This document shows, piece after piece, positions 10,302-19,692 of a DNA stretch of 64,000 bases; position 1 is the first letter of the stretch, and each line of letters begins with the position of its first letter. The DNA is from Burkholderia stabilis (GTDB lineage: Bacteria; Pseudomonadota; Gammaproteobacteria; Burkholderiales; Burkholderiaceae). The stretch is taken from positions 3,224,001 through 3,288,000 of the forward strand of contig NZ_CP016443.1 in assembly GCF_001742165.1 (NCBI RefSeq). The letters are read 5' to 3'. Made by a program: the position numbers and the translations under genes. The notes below the pieces were generated by a model. The model searched no databases. It saw only the letters and a list, made by a program, of their open reading frames with translations, and was not told where the DNA came from.

Positions 10302-10862
10302 ATGAAGGCTCGTTCAAGTGCTCTGCTTGCCGTTTTGCTTGCCATGACTGGCGGGCTCGTGCACGCGCAATCCAATCCGATCAACGGTACCGTCAATGCG
10401 CAGCTCGTGCTGACCAGCGGTTGCGCGATCAATGCGGGCAGCGGCTCGGTCAGTACGACCACCAATTTCGGTTCGCTCAACTTCGGCACCCAGCCGAGCG
10501 GATTTACCGGATCGTTGAATGCGCAAACGACCGGGACCGGGACGAGCACGACACAGATCACCTGTTCGCCCGATGTGACCTCGGTCAAAGTCACGGTGGA
10601 CGGCGGCAAGAACGCGGGGAAGGGCGCCGCCGTCGGTACGGGCACGCGCGCGTTGGCGAACGGCACGTCTTATGTGCCGTACGAAGTCTATTCGGATAGC
10701 GCGTTCAAGAATCAATACGTCGCAAGCACCGCCCAAACCGTTCCGCTGACGGCGGGCACGGCGCTCGCGCTGCCGATCTACGGCGTCGTGAACAAGACGA
10801 GCACGTCCGCCCTCGCGGCCGGCACATATACCGACGTGCTGAACGTGACGGTCGGCTGGTAA
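10302..10862 (+). CDS. Spore coat U (SCPU) domain pilin, first subunit of an archaic CU pilus
   Basis: 186 residues with a Sec signal (MKARSS through LVHAQS). The mature protein has the SCPU-domain pattern: a Cys pair (LTSGCAI and ITCSPD), repeated beta strands such as NFGSLNFG, and the C-terminal AAGTYTDVLNVTV strand that is typical of Csu-type pilins. In such systems the N-terminal strand completes the neighbouring subunit after the chaperone is displaced. The ATG at 10302 follows GGGGAAA. It is the first gene of a five-gene operon (pilin, pilin, chaperone, usher, tip). It is probably the major rod subunit, as in csuA/B, which is inferred from position. Confidence 0.88.
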   Translation: MKARSSALLAVLLAMTGGLVHAQSNPINGTVNAQLVLTSGCAINAGSGSVSTTTNFGSLNFGTQPSGFTGSLNAQTTGTGTSTTQITCSPDVTSVKVTVDGGKNAGKGAAVGTGTRALANGTSYVPYEVYSDSAFKNQYVASTAQTVPLTAGTALALPIYGVVNKTSTSALAAGTYTDVLNVTVGW

Positions 10863-10937
10863 GCGCGCTCGCCAATCCTCTCCCGTCTTGCGGTGCCCGA
10901 CGGTGCCGCAAGACGCCTATCTCCCGACGGGATCGCT

Positions 10938-11459
10938 ATGTGGCTCCGCAACGCTTGTGCCCTTCTGTCGAGTGCATTCATGTTTCCGGCTACCGGCATC
11001 GCGGATACGCCGATACCGACCACGAAGGCCTTCACGGTCAGCGCGCAGATCGTGTCGGGGTGTGGCGTGTCGGGCGGCGGAACCGGCCTCGATTTCGGGC
11101 TGCTGGATTTCGGCACCTATCCCGCGGTGTCGGTCGGGCAGGTCAATACGGTGACGACCGGCAGTGTGCTGCAGATCCAGTGTTCGTCGGGTACGACGCT
11201 GAAGATTGCCGTCGACGGCGGGCTCAATCCTTCTTCGGGCAATACGCAGCGGAATCTGCAGGGACCGGGCCAAACGCTCATCGGTTACCGGCTCTACGCG
11301 GATGCCGCCCACACACAAACGCTCAACATCGGGCAGCCGGTATCGATACCGGTGTCGGGCGTCGCGAGCTTGCCGATCTACGGCTCGCTCAGTCTGCCAG
11401 GCGGTACTGCGCCAGCCGGCACGTACACGGATACCGCCCAGGTCACGGTCAGTTACTGA
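10938..11459 (+). CDS. SCPU domain pilin, second subunit
   Basis: 173 residues with a short signal (MWLRNACALL through GIADT). It has the same fold signature as the upstream pilin: SGCGVSGGGTG, LDFGLLDFGTYP, IQCSSGTT and the terminal APAGTYTDTAQVTVSY. The frame extends to a GTG at 10893, but the ATG at 10938 gives a proper signal peptide. It is likely a minor or adaptor pilin similar in place to CsuA or CsuB. It lies 75 bases after the first pilin and 6 bases before the chaperone gene. Confidence 0.87.
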   Translation: MWLRNACALLSSAFMFPATGIADTPIPTTKAFTVSAQIVSGCGVSGGGTGLDFGLLDFGTYPAVSVGQVNTVTTGSVLQIQCSSGTTLKIAVDGGLNPSSGNTQRNLQGPGQTLIGYRLYADAAHTQTLNIGQPVSIPVSGVASLPIYGSLSLPGGTAPAGTYTDTAQVTVSY

Positions 11460-11465
11460 GTCAGG

Positions 11466-12311
11466 ATGAAATCCGCTATGAACGATCCGATTGCGACCGG
11501 TCGACCGGGACGCACGATGCGATGCACGACCATGACCGCAATGGCGGTGTCGATGACGATCGCATGCGCAAGCGCCGCGCACGCGGCCACGTCAGTGATG
11601 ATCTGGCCGATCGATCCGGTGATCGAGAGCGACCAGCGGGCGAGCGCCTTGTGGCTCGAGAATCAGGACGTCAAGCCGGTCACGTTGCAGATCCGCGTGC
11701 TCGCGTGGCGTGAGGCCGACTGGAAGGAGTTTCATGCGGAGAATCAGCGTCGCATCGTGAGCAGCCCGCCGATGGCGACGGTACTGCCCGGCAAGCGGCA
11801 ACTGATCCGGTTGACGAAACTGGTCGATGCCGCACCCGGAACCGAGGAGGCGTATCGGGTGCTCATCGACGAGATTCCGCAGGCGGAGGATTCCCGTGAG
11901 AAGGGCAGCGCTGCGTCGCTCGGCGTACGGTTCCAGATGCATTACTCGATACCGCTGTTCGTGTACGGGAACGGCATATGGACCAAGGAAGATCCGGACA
12001 AGCGCCGCGACCCGGCCACGGCTTCGGTGCCGCTGCTCGGCTGGCATATCACCCACGAGGACGGCAAGCGCTGGCTCGTCGTGGTGAATCGTGGCGTCGT
12101 GCATGCGCGCATCACGCAGATTGCGTTCGAGTCGGACGATCGGCGCACCGAGATCGAGAAGGGACTGCTGGGCTACGTGCTGCCCGGTGCGCAGATGCGC
12201 TGGCCGTTGCCGCAGGACCTGAAGCTCGCCATGCAGTCGAATCTGGTTGCCACGGTCAACGGCAAGACAGGTGTCGAAATGCATCCGGATAGCGCCGACA
12301 TGCATCCGTAG
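11466..12311 (+). CDS. Periplasmic pilus-assembly chaperone (PapD-like, CsuC type)
   Basis: 281 residues with a signal peptide ending near SAAHA. The mature part is a two-domain immunoglobulin-like chaperone: SVMIWPIDPVIE at strand A1, ALWLENQD, LPGKRQLIRL (the F1-G1 region) and YRVLIDEIP before the G1 strand, with a second domain starting near VPLLGWHI. It would hold pilins in an assembly-competent state and hand them to the usher. It starts 6 bases after the second pilin stop and is followed by the usher, so the operon is continuous. A second ATG at 11478 is possible. Confidence 0.88.
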   Translation: MKSAMNDPIATGRPGRTMRCTTMTAMAVSMTIACASAAHAATSVMIWPIDPVIESDQRASALWLENQDVKPVTLQIRVLAWREADWKEFHAENQRRIVSSPPMATVLPGKRQLIRLTKLVDAAPGTEEAYRVLIDEIPQAEDSREKGSAASLGVRFQMHYSIPLFVYGNGIWTKEDPDKRRDPATASVPLLGWHITHEDGKRWLVVVNRGVVHARITQIAFESDDRRTEIEKGLLGYVLPGAQMRWPLPQDLKLAMQSNLVATVNGKTGVEMHPDSADMHP

Positions 12312-12361
12312 TTTCACAGGTCGCTCGGAACGGACAATCAACGATACTCGACGGGGGGCCG

Positions 12362-14767
12362 GTGCGAGATATTCGAGCAGATAACACGCGGGTGCCGCGC
12401 ATGCGCGCCATCGTATGGGTTGCCGGGCTTGCATTCGCGGCGGTGAGCGCAGCGCATGCAGACGAGGCGACGCTCGCGGAGAACTATGCCACGGGACTGC
12501 CGCCGCCGGCCCGGCTCGTTCGTAGCGGCACGCTGTTTCTCGAGCTGGTGGTCAATCATCTGGCAACCGGGCAGGTCGTGCCGGTGCGCTATCTCGACGG
12601 GACCTACTCGATCCGGGCCGGGGATCTTGCCAGGGTTTCCGTCCGTACGGGAGCGTCTGCCGATGAAATGGTCGATCTCGCCCGACTCGACGGCGTCGAG
12701 GTCGAATACGACAGCGCGGCACAGCGGTTGAACCTGACCGTGCCGTCCGACTGGTTGCCGGAGCAGGCGGTCGGATCGTCGAGGCTCTACGACAGGACGC
12801 CTGCCGCGGTGAGCCGCGGCCTGCTGTTCAACTACGACGTCTACACCAGCTCGCCGACGCGCGGCACGGGCTATACGTCGGCATGGACCGAGCAGCGCTT
12901 TTTCGATCGCTGGGGCATCCTGACCAATACCGGTGTTTACCGGCGATCGTACGGCAGCGGTGCGGGCATGCATGGCGACAATCGCTATCTGCGCTACGAC
13001 ACGACCTGGAGCTACTCCGATCAGAACCGGATGCTGACGTATACGGCGGGCGACCTCGTGACCGGGGCCCTCTCGTGGACCAGCGCCGTGCGTCTTGGCG
13101 GCGTATCCGTCGCGCGCGATTTCAGCGTGCGACCGGACATCGTGACGTATCCGCTGCCGCAGTTTTCGGGGCAGGCGGCCGTGCCGACCGCAGTCGATTT
13201 GTTCATCAACGGCAGCAAGGCGACCACTGGCCAGGTCAACCCGGGACCTTTCACGCTGAACAACGTACCGTTCATCAATGGCGCTGGGGAAGCCACCGTC
13301 GTGACGACCGACGCGCTCGGACGTCAGGTTGCGACCACGATACCGTTCTACGTCGCCAATACGCTGCTGCAGAAAGGGTTGTCCGATTTCTCGCTGTCAG
13401 CCGGCGCGATGCGGCGCGACTACGGGATCAGTTCGTTTTCGTACGGCAAGTTTGCGGTGTCGGGAACCGTGCGCCACGGCCTGACGAATGCGCTGACGAT
13501 CGAAGGGCACGTGGAGGGCGGCGAGCGTTTCGCGCTCGGCGGCCTCGGCTTCGATCTTGGTATCGGCCGGGTCGGCGTCGCCAGCGCCGCCGTAACGCAG
13601 AGCACGCTGGGAGGAACGTCCGGGCAGCAATACGTGGTCGGTTACGGCTATTCATCGCAACGCTTCAGCCTGTCGTTGCAGAGAATCCAGCGAACCGGCG
13701 GATTCCGGGATCTGTCGGCATACGACCTGTCGCCCGGCCTCGTTTACCGGCAAGTGCGCAGCAGCACACAGGCGACGGGCGCGCTGAATCTCGGTGCGAT
13801 CGGCGGCGCGATCGGTGCGGGTTATTTCGATGTGCGCGGCAGCGACGGCTCGCGCATGCGGATCGCGAACGTGTCATATACCCGGCCGCTCTTCGACCGT
13901 GCGACGCTTTACGCGTCGTTGAACAGGACGATCGGCAATCGCGGCGTCGACGCGCAGGTTCAACTGATCGTGCCGCTCGGCGGGCGAGGCACGGTGAGCG
14001 CCAGTGTGTCGCGGGACGGCAACGACAACCGGGTCGAGCGCGTGCAGTACAGCCGCAGCGTGCCGAGCGATGGCGGATTCGGCTGGAATCTTGCCTATGC
14101 GGGCGGCGCTTCCCGATATCAACAGGCAGACATGACGTGGCGCAATCGCTACTTCCAGGTGCAGGGCGGCGTCTACGGATACGGCTCGCGCGAAGGTTAT
14201 ACGCGCTGGGGCGACATGCAGGGATCGCTGGTGATCATGGACGGTGCGGTGCTGCCGGCCAATCGCGTCGACGATTCGTTCGTGCTGGTCGACACGCAAG
14301 GCCAGAAAGGCATCCCGGTGCGCTACGAGAACCAGCGGATCGGCACGACGGACAGCGGCGGCCATCTGCTGGTGCCGTGGGCGCCGTCCTACTACGGGGC
14401 GAAGTACGAGATCGATCCGCTCGGCCTGCCCGACGACATGCGGGTGTCGTCGGTCGAACGGCGTGTCGCCGTGAGGCGACATGCCGGTGCGCTCGTGACG
14501 TTTCCGATCGAACGCGTCGTGTCGGCCACGATCCTGCTTGTCGATGCAAACGGCAAACCGATCAAGGTCGGCTCGCCGGTGACGCATCGCGAGAGCGGCC
14601 AGGCCTCGCTCGTCGGCTGGAACGGCGAAACCTATTTCGAAGGACTCTCGAGCACCAATCACCTGAGCGTGGCGTTGCCGGACGGCACGCATTGCAGCGC
14701 GGCGTTCGCGCTCGACGTGAAGGCTGCCGGGACGAGCCGTATCGGGCCGTTGTCATGCAAGGAGTAA
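12362..14767 (+). CDS. Outer-membrane pilus usher (FimD/PapC family, CsuD type)
   Basis: 801 residues. It has a signal peptide (IVWVAGLAFAAVSAAHA), an N-terminal periplasmic domain (ARLVRSGTLFLELVVNHLAT), a long beta-barrel with alternating strands and an internal plug (DLFINGSKATTGQVNPGPFT), and C-terminal periplasmic domains (DANGKPIKVGSPV through SVALPDGTHCSAAF). It is the pore through which the pilus grows. The GTG at 12362 is chosen because ACGGGGGG lies at the right distance. An ATG at 12401 would also leave an intact signal. It lies 50 bases after the chaperone gene. Confidence 0.93.
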   Translation: MRDIRADNTRVPRMRAIVWVAGLAFAAVSAAHADEATLAENYATGLPPPARLVRSGTLFLELVVNHLATGQVVPVRYLDGTYSIRAGDLARVSVRTGASADEMVDLARLDGVEVEYDSAAQRLNLTVPSDWLPEQAVGSSRLYDRTPAAVSRGLLFNYDVYTSSPTRGTGYTSAWTEQRFFDRWGILTNTGVYRRSYGSGAGMHGDNRYLRYDTTWSYSDQNRMLTYTAGDLVTGALSWTSAVRLGGVSVARDFSVRPDIVTYPLPQFSGQAAVPTAVDLFINGSKATTGQVNPGPFTLNNVPFINGAGEATVVTTDALGRQVATTIPFYVANTLLQKGLSDFSLSAGAMRRDYGISSFSYGKFAVSGTVRHGLTNALTIEGHVEGGERFALGGLGFDLGIGRVGVASAAVTQSTLGGTSGQQYVVGYGYSSQRFSLSLQRIQRTGGFRDLSAYDLSPGLVYRQVRSSTQATGALNLGAIGGAIGAGYFDVRGSDGSRMRIANVSYTRPLFDRATLYASLNRTIGNRGVDAQVQLIVPLGGRGTVSASVSRDGNDNRVERVQYSRSVPSDGGFGWNLAYAGGASRYQQADMTWRNRYFQVQGGVYGYGSREGYTRWGDMQGSLVIMDGAVLPANRVDDSFVLVDTQGQKGIPVRYENQRIGTTDSGGHLLVPWAPSYYGAKYEIDPLGLPDDMRVSSVERRVAVRRHAGALVTFPIERVVSATILLVDANGKPIKVGSPVTHRESGQASLVGWNGETYFEGLSSTNHLSVALPDGTHCSAAFALDVKAAGTSRIGPLSCKE

Positions 14768-14785
14768 AACCGTGAGGTCAATCCC

Positions 14786-15751
14786 ATGAGATCGTTTCTC
14801 GGCTTCATTCGACGTGCGGCAATCGCGGTGCTCGTCGCGATGATTGCGCCGACGTCCGCACATGCGGATTGCGTGGCGAACAATCCTGCGCCGGCCGTGT
14901 TCGGTTCGGTGACGTCGCTGAACCTGGCGAGTCAGCAGCAATCCACGTCATCGCCTAGTGCCGGGCTGTCGTGCGGTGGCGCGCTTTTAGCATTTCTCAT
15001 GAACGGAAACATGATCAACGGAACGATCTCGTCGGCCAACGGCGGCAAGCTGACGGGCGCCACCGGCGATGCGATTGCCTATTCGATGTTCGCCGACAAG
15101 GATTATTCGAAGTCGCTGAACTTCGGGCAGCTGTACAACTGGGCCGATACGCAATTCGTGAGCTTTCTCGGGTTGGGCGGCGGCTCGAACGTTGCGCTTC
15201 CGTTGTTCTTCCGGACCACACCGGGGAACAATGTTGCCGCCGGGACCTACACCGATACGTTGACGATCGCGTGGAACTGGCATGTCTGCGGCGGCGCGGG
15301 GATCGGATCTTTCTGTCTGGGATGGAACGACGGACAGAACACGGTGACGTTTCCGGTCACATTGACCGTGACGAACGATTGCACGATCGTCGCCCCGGAC
15401 GCGAACTTCGGGTCCGCACCGACCGTATCGAGTTTCGCGCCGGTCAGTGGCAGCCTGTCGTTGATCTGCACGAAAGGCATGACCTATACGGTTGGCCTGA
15501 GCCCGGGCAACCATGCGGCTGCGAACGGGCGCAGGCAGATGACGAGCGGGACGAACGTGTTGCAGTACGACATCTATGCGGCCAGTAGCGGCACGGTCTG
15601 GGGGCAGGCAACGAATCGGGTCGGCAGCGGCGGTTCAGCTGACGGGACGTCAGTGAAAACGTTCCCGTACGTTGCCCGAATCTACTCCGATCAGTCGACG
15701 CCGCCGGTCGGTACCTATACCGACAGCGTGATCGTCGACGTGCGCTATTGA
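14786..15751 (+). CDS. Two-domain SCPU tip adhesin (CsuE-like)
   Basis: 321 residues with a signal peptide ending near SAHAD. It contains two tandem SCPU domains: the first with DCVANNPAP and GLSCGGA through AAGTYTDTLTIAW, the second with NDCTIVAPDANFGSAP, LICTKGMTYTVGL and PPVGTYTDSVIVDVRY. In Csu pili the two-domain subunit is the tip adhesin whose N-terminal domain binds surfaces, and the same role is inferred here. The first domain carries an extra segment (NWHVCGGAGIG) with two cysteines. It is the last gene of the pilus operon. Confidence 0.87.
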   Translation: MRSFLGFIRRAAIAVLVAMIAPTSAHADCVANNPAPAVFGSVTSLNLASQQQSTSSPSAGLSCGGALLAFLMNGNMINGTISSANGGKLTGATGDAIAYSMFADKDYSKSLNFGQLYNWADTQFVSFLGLGGGSNVALPLFFRTTPGNNVAAGTYTDTLTIAWNWHVCGGAGIGSFCLGWNDGQNTVTFPVTLTVTNDCTIVAPDANFGSAPTVSSFAPVSGSLSLICTKGMTYTVGLSPGNHAAANGRRQMTSGTNVLQYDIYAASSGTVWGQATNRVGSGGSADGTSVKTFPYVARIYSDQSTPPVGTYTDSVIVDVRY

Positions 15752-15968
15752 TTGTCCGGACTCGGGTGCGGGACGCTGGTTGATGCGTGTCAGGGCGGGT
15801 GTGCGCGAATCGCGTGACGAGACGAAAGGCTTCGGTCCGCCCCGTCTTGTCAGTCAACCTGGGGGCGAGCGAGCGGAGCGGGGGCCAACACGGCGGACGG
15901 CATTTCAACCATGGCATACATGTGCCGGATGCCGAAATGCGACATCGACCGGATATCGCATCGGTGAT

Positions 15969-16253
15969 TTACCGGGTAATTAAATAATCCCTGGGATTCT
16001 TGCCTCTGAGCCACAAAGGCGTCCGCCCGCGGCCGCACCAGGTTTTACCTGTTTCGGGGTCGCGGAACTTCGGAGTCAGTTTGATATTGCCTCTCATCTT
16101 CTTCGCGACGAATATCTCGCGCGCGTTGAACTGGAATTCGATCACGAGACGCCTGATTTCGTCGAGAATGGCCGCTCGCTCGCTCGATTTTGCAATATCT
16201 ATCTGCCTTTCCAGTTCGGCGCGCTGCTTGATCAGTTCCTGATATTTTGGCAA
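15969..16253 (-). CDS. H-NS-family nucleoid-associated protein (short)
   Basis: 94 residues. The N-terminal half is a coiled coil (YQELIKQRAELERQI), the C-terminal half is the H-NS DNA-binding motif in the Burkholderia/Bordetella form: KFRDPETGKTWCGRGRTPLW, then LRGKNPRDYLI. Such proteins bind AT-rich minor grooves and silence acquired genes. It is transcribed toward the pilus operon, from an AT-rich upstream region (16260-16450) that could serve for autoregulation. Location next to the AT-rich pilus island suggests local silencing, which is inference. Confidence 0.88.
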   Translation of the reverse strand: MPKYQELIKQRAELERQIDIAKSSERAAILDEIRRLVIEFQFNAREIFVAKKMRGNIKLTPKFRDPETGKTWCGRGRTPLWLRGKNPRDYLITR

Positions 16254-16647
16254 TTCACTCTCCTGCTGGTTTGATGCTGTCGTTTATTCAATCTATCACA
16301 TGGTGTTTTGGCGATGATGAAGATAATCGGGGCGGTGTGTGGATTTTTGTATTTTTAGTGAATTTAAAGATTGTTTATTATTGATCCGTTTTCTTGTGAT
16401 AAATGCGGAATCGCGTTGATGAATGATTTGAAGATGTAATTCTGTCATGAAAATGAATTAATCCGCGTTCGGCACGGGACAGGCTGGCGGGCGGCGTGTG
16501 TCAACGGCAGGATCGGGAAAATACGGAGAGGGTGCCGCGCTGCCGGCAATCGAAGTATGCTGTAGCGCGGCCGATAACCGGCAAGCCCCGGGAGGACCGT
16601 CCGGCGGCCAGAAAAAACAACCTTCGTCCGGGAGTGGGGCGGCAATC
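16254..16647. other. AT-rich divergent intergenic region
   Basis: 16260-16450 is the most AT-rich stretch near this position, with T/A runs such as GGATTTTTGTATTTTTAG. It separates the H-NS-like gene from the phospholipase-D gene and probably holds both promoters. No gene is seen. Confidence 0.5.
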
Positions 16648-18198
16648 ATGATCATGCTGCGTTCGTGGGGTGCGATTCTTTCGTCGCTGGCGCTCGTCGC
16701 GTGCGCCAGCCTGCCGCCACTGGCCGATCGTGCGCCGACGCATGCATTCACCGACACCGACAACACGCGGCTCGGCGCCGCGTTCCAGCAGCAGGCCAGC
16801 ACGCATCCGGGGCAGGACGCGTTTCACTTGCTGACCGACCCGGTCGACGCGCTGGATGCGCGCGTGCTGCTTGCCGATCGCGCGGACCGGTCGCTGGACC
16901 TTCAGTACTACATCTGGCACGACGATCTGACCGGGCACGAACTGGCCGACGCGATCATTCGCGCGGCCGATCGCGGCGTGCGCGTTCGCGTGCTGCTCGA
17001 CGATCTCGGTACGAACGCGGACGACCGCAAGCTGCTCGAGATCAGCTCGCATCCGAACATCGAGATCCGGCTGTTCAATCCCGTCGCCACGCGCCGATTC
17101 AAGAAAATCGGCACGGTGTTCGAGTTCTCGCGCGTCAACCGGCGCATGCACAACAAGGCGATGATCGCGGACAACCAGGCGGCGATCGTCGGCGGCCGCA
17201 ACATCGGCGACGAATACTTCGGCGCATCGTCGATGCTGGAGTTCGGCGATCTCGATGTCGTTGTCCATGGTCCGGCCGTGAAGGCCATCTCCACGGAGTT
17301 CGACGCGTTCTGGAATTCCCCGTATGCGTATCCGGTCGACGCACTGGTCGGGCACGAAGCGTCGCCGGGCGGGCTGGATCGCGAACGCGAACGGTTGCGC
17401 GACTACCTGAGGGCGATGGAGGACAACCCGTACGTGCTCGAGGCGAAGCAACGGCTCGACCGGATCGTGCACGGGCAGGGGACGGAGTTGTCGTGGGGGC
17501 ACGCGACGGTCCTGTACGACGATCCGTCGAAGATCGCGCATTCGCCGAAGGACAGCGACGGGCACCTGTTGCCGCAGTTGCGCGCGGTGGCATTGCAACC
17601 TGAACATGACCTGCTGATCGTGTCGCCGTATTTCGTGCCGGGCAAGGACTTCGTCGAGCGGCTGCGTGCGTATTCGGCGCGCGGCGTGCGTGTGACGGTG
17701 CTCACCAACTCGCTCGCGTCGACCGATGTGGCGGCCGTGCATGCCGGCTACCGGCGCTATCGCAGCGACCTCGTCGCGGCCGGTGTGCGGCTCTACGAGC
17801 GGCGGCCATCGGGCGACAAGAGCATTTCGAAGGACGTCATCATCGGGTCGTCGCGTGCGTCGCTGCATGCGAAGACCTACGTGTTCGACCACAAGCGCAT
17901 TTTCATCGGGTCGATGAATTTCGATCCGCGCTCGTTGAACCTCAATACCGAGATCGGCGTTTTCTGCGAGAGCCCGGCGATCGCGTCGCAGGTGGCGAAC
18001 GATCTGGAGTCGCGGCTCGACCGGATCGCGTGGCGTGTCGAGCCGAGAACCGATCCGGCAGGGAAAGGGCGGCTCAAGTGGATTCAGACCGATTCGGACG
18101 GGAAGGTCACGGAGCTCGACCACGAACCGGAAGTATCGGCGGCGCGCCGGATGGAAGTCTGGCTCCTTGGGCTGTTCCCGATCGAATCGGAGCTGTGA
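16648..18198 (+). CDS. Phospholipase D family protein, cardiolipin synthase C-like
   Basis: 516 residues with two HKD catalytic motifs: HNKAMIAD near residue 168 (followed by GGRNIGDEY) and HAKTYVFD near residue 407 (followed by GSMNFDPRS). This is the layout of ClsC-type cardiolipin synthases and related phosphatidyltransferases, which join phospholipid head groups at the inner membrane. The N-terminus has a lipobox (ALVACASLP), which suggests a membrane-anchored lipoprotein on the periplasmic side. The ATG at 16648 is preferred and the frame is open to 16498. It converges with a MocR gene 22 bases away. Confidence 0.88.
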   Translation: MIMLRSWGAILSSLALVACASLPPLADRAPTHAFTDTDNTRLGAAFQQQASTHPGQDAFHLLTDPVDALDARVLLADRADRSLDLQYYIWHDDLTGHELADAIIRAADRGVRVRVLLDDLGTNADDRKLLEISSHPNIEIRLFNPVATRRFKKIGTVFEFSRVNRRMHNKAMIADNQAAIVGGRNIGDEYFGASSMLEFGDLDVVVHGPAVKAISTEFDAFWNSPYAYPVDALVGHEASPGGLDRERERLRDYLRAMEDNPYVLEAKQRLDRIVHGQGTELSWGHATVLYDDPSKIAHSPKDSDGHLLPQLRAVALQPEHDLLIVSPYFVPGKDFVERLRAYSARGVRVTVLTNSLASTDVAAVHAGYRRYRSDLVAAGVRLYERRPSGDKSISKDVIIGSSRASLHAKTYVFDHKRIFIGSMNFDPRSLNLNTEIGVFCESPAIASQVANDLESRLDRIAWRVEPRTDPAGKGRLKWIQTDSDGKVTELDHEPEVSAARRMEVWLLGLFPIESEL

Positions 18199-18220
18199 CG
18201 GACGATGCGGCGGCCGACGC

Positions 18221-19687
18221 TCAGCGCCGCGTGCTGCCGTGCTTTTCGATGACTTCCGCGAACTGCATCGTCGCTGCTTCGATCGTCGCGTCGGTGAGCC
18301 CCGAATACCCCAGCACGAAGCCGTTGTACCGGCGGCCGTCGCCGACGCAGTAGCTGCTCAGCGGTTGAAGCAGCAGGCCCTGACCGGACGCCGCACGGGC
18401 GATTTCGGAGTCGTGCAGCGGCATCGTGAGATCGGCCGAAAGATGCATGCCGCCCGGGCTTTCGCGCACGCCCAACGTGGTGCCGAGATGGCGCGCAAGC
18501 GCCGCTTCGAGGCTGCTGCGCCGGTCCGCATAGAGCGCCCTCATCTTGCGCAGGTGCCGCGCAAAGAGGCCGGTATCGATGAATTCGGCCATCGCCAGTT
18601 GATCGGCCGAATGCCCGCGATGAACGAGTTCGCGCAGCGTTCTGGTGAAACGTTCGACCAAGGCAGGTGGAACGACCATGAAGCCGAGCCGAAGGGCGGG
18701 AAACATCGTCTTGCTGAACGTGCCGAGATAACAGACCGGCGCGTCGGCATCCAGACCCTGGATCGCGGGGAGCGGCTGGCCGTCGTGGCGGAACTCGCTG
18801 TCGTAATCGTCCTCGATGATCCATGCGCCGCATGCGCGCGCGTGCTCGACGAGCGCCGCTCGCCGCCGCGGGCTCATCAGCGCGCCGAGCGGGTATTGAT
18901 GCGAAGGCGTCGTATAGATCAGCCGGGGCGGCGTGACGCGCCACTGTTCGTCGGTCGGCGCCATCCCTTCGTGATCGACTTCGATCGGCACGATATTCAG
19001 GCCGGTCGAGCGGAATGCGGTTCTGGCGCCGTTGTAGCAGGGGTTCTCGAGCCAGCCGTATTCACCGGGATTGGTCAGCATGCGCGCACACAATTCGAGG
19101 CTGCTTTGCGTGCCGTCGGTGATGAATACCTGACCGGTTTCGCAGCGCACGCCTCGCGACACGCGGATGTAGCCGGCCACGGCGCGCCGCAATTCGGGCA
19201 ACCCTTCGACCGGGCCATACGCGAGCTGGGCGGGCTTGATGATCTTCCACGCGCGCTCGATGCAGCGGCGCCACTGGGCGACGGGGAATTCGTCGAGCGA
19301 AGGGAGGCCGGGGACGAACGGCAGCATGCGTTCCGGCTCGGGGTCGACGTTCTCCAGCCCTTGTACGCGCTCGGACAGGTGAACCGCGGCCGGACCGCCT
19401 TCGTGCCGGGCATTCGAACGGCCGCAACCGTCCCATAGCGTGATCGTGCCGTTGCGCGTGGCCGCGACGAAGCCTTCCTCGGCAAGGCGCTCGTACGCAT
19501 AGACCGCCGAATTGCGCGCGATGCCCAGCTCCGCCGCAAGCACGCGCGTCGACACGAGCCGCGTGCGGGGTGGAATGTGCCCGTCCAGCAGCATGTCGCG
19601 CAGGCTCCGGTAGAGGGCTTCCTGCTGGCTGTGTCTTGTCGTGCCGTCCTGTCCGGAAAGCGAGGAGATGAGCAGCGCGAGATCCAT
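18221..19687 (-). CDS. MocR-type regulator (GntR helix-turn-helix plus aminotransferase domain)
   Basis: 488 residues. N-terminal winged helix of GntR type (LYRSLRDMLLDGHI, then TRVLAAELGIARNSAVYAYE), a linker, and a fold-type I aminotransferase-like domain (residues about 120-480) with SHQYPLGALMS, EDDYDSEFRH and the PLP-lysine region YLGTFSKTMFPALRLGF. MocR proteins bind pyridoxal phosphate with an amine effector and usually regulate a divergent gene. Here the divergent neighbour is a PNPOx-like flavoprotein gene, its likely target. Possible operator half-sites are listed separately. Confidence 0.93.
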   Translation of the reverse strand: MDLALLISSLSGQDGTTRHSQQEALYRSLRDMLLDGHIPPRTRLVSTRVLAAELGIARNSAVYAYERLAEEGFVAATRNGTITLWDGCGRSNARHEGGPAAVHLSERVQGLENVDPEPERMLPFVPGLPSLDEFPVAQWRRCIERAWKIIKPAQLAYGPVEGLPELRRAVAGYIRVSRGVRCETGQVFITDGTQSSLELCARMLTNPGEYGWLENPCYNGARTAFRSTGLNIVPIEVDHEGMAPTDEQWRVTPPRLIYTTPSHQYPLGALMSPRRRAALVEHARACGAWIIEDDYDSEFRHDGQPLPAIQGLDADAPVCYLGTFSKTMFPALRLGFMVVPPALVERFTRTLRELVHRGHSADQLAMAEFIDTGLFARHLRKMRALYADRRSSLEAALARHLGTTLGVRESPGGMHLSADLTMPLHDSEIARAASGQGLLLQPLSSYCVGDGRRYNGFVLGYSGLTDATIEAATMQFAEVIEKHGSTRR

Positions 19688-19692
19688 ATCCT

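Noticed and set aside
5027..16450. Integrated mobile element carrying the pilus genes
   Set aside because: No integrase, transposase, direct-repeat ends or second tRNA fragment could be found. The nearby tRNA at 4877 is intact and no copy of its 3' end was noticed at the other side. Acquisition remains possible from composition only.
18221..19687. A metabolic aminotransferase
   Set aside because: The N-terminal GntR-type winged helix and divergent layout make it a MocR regulator.
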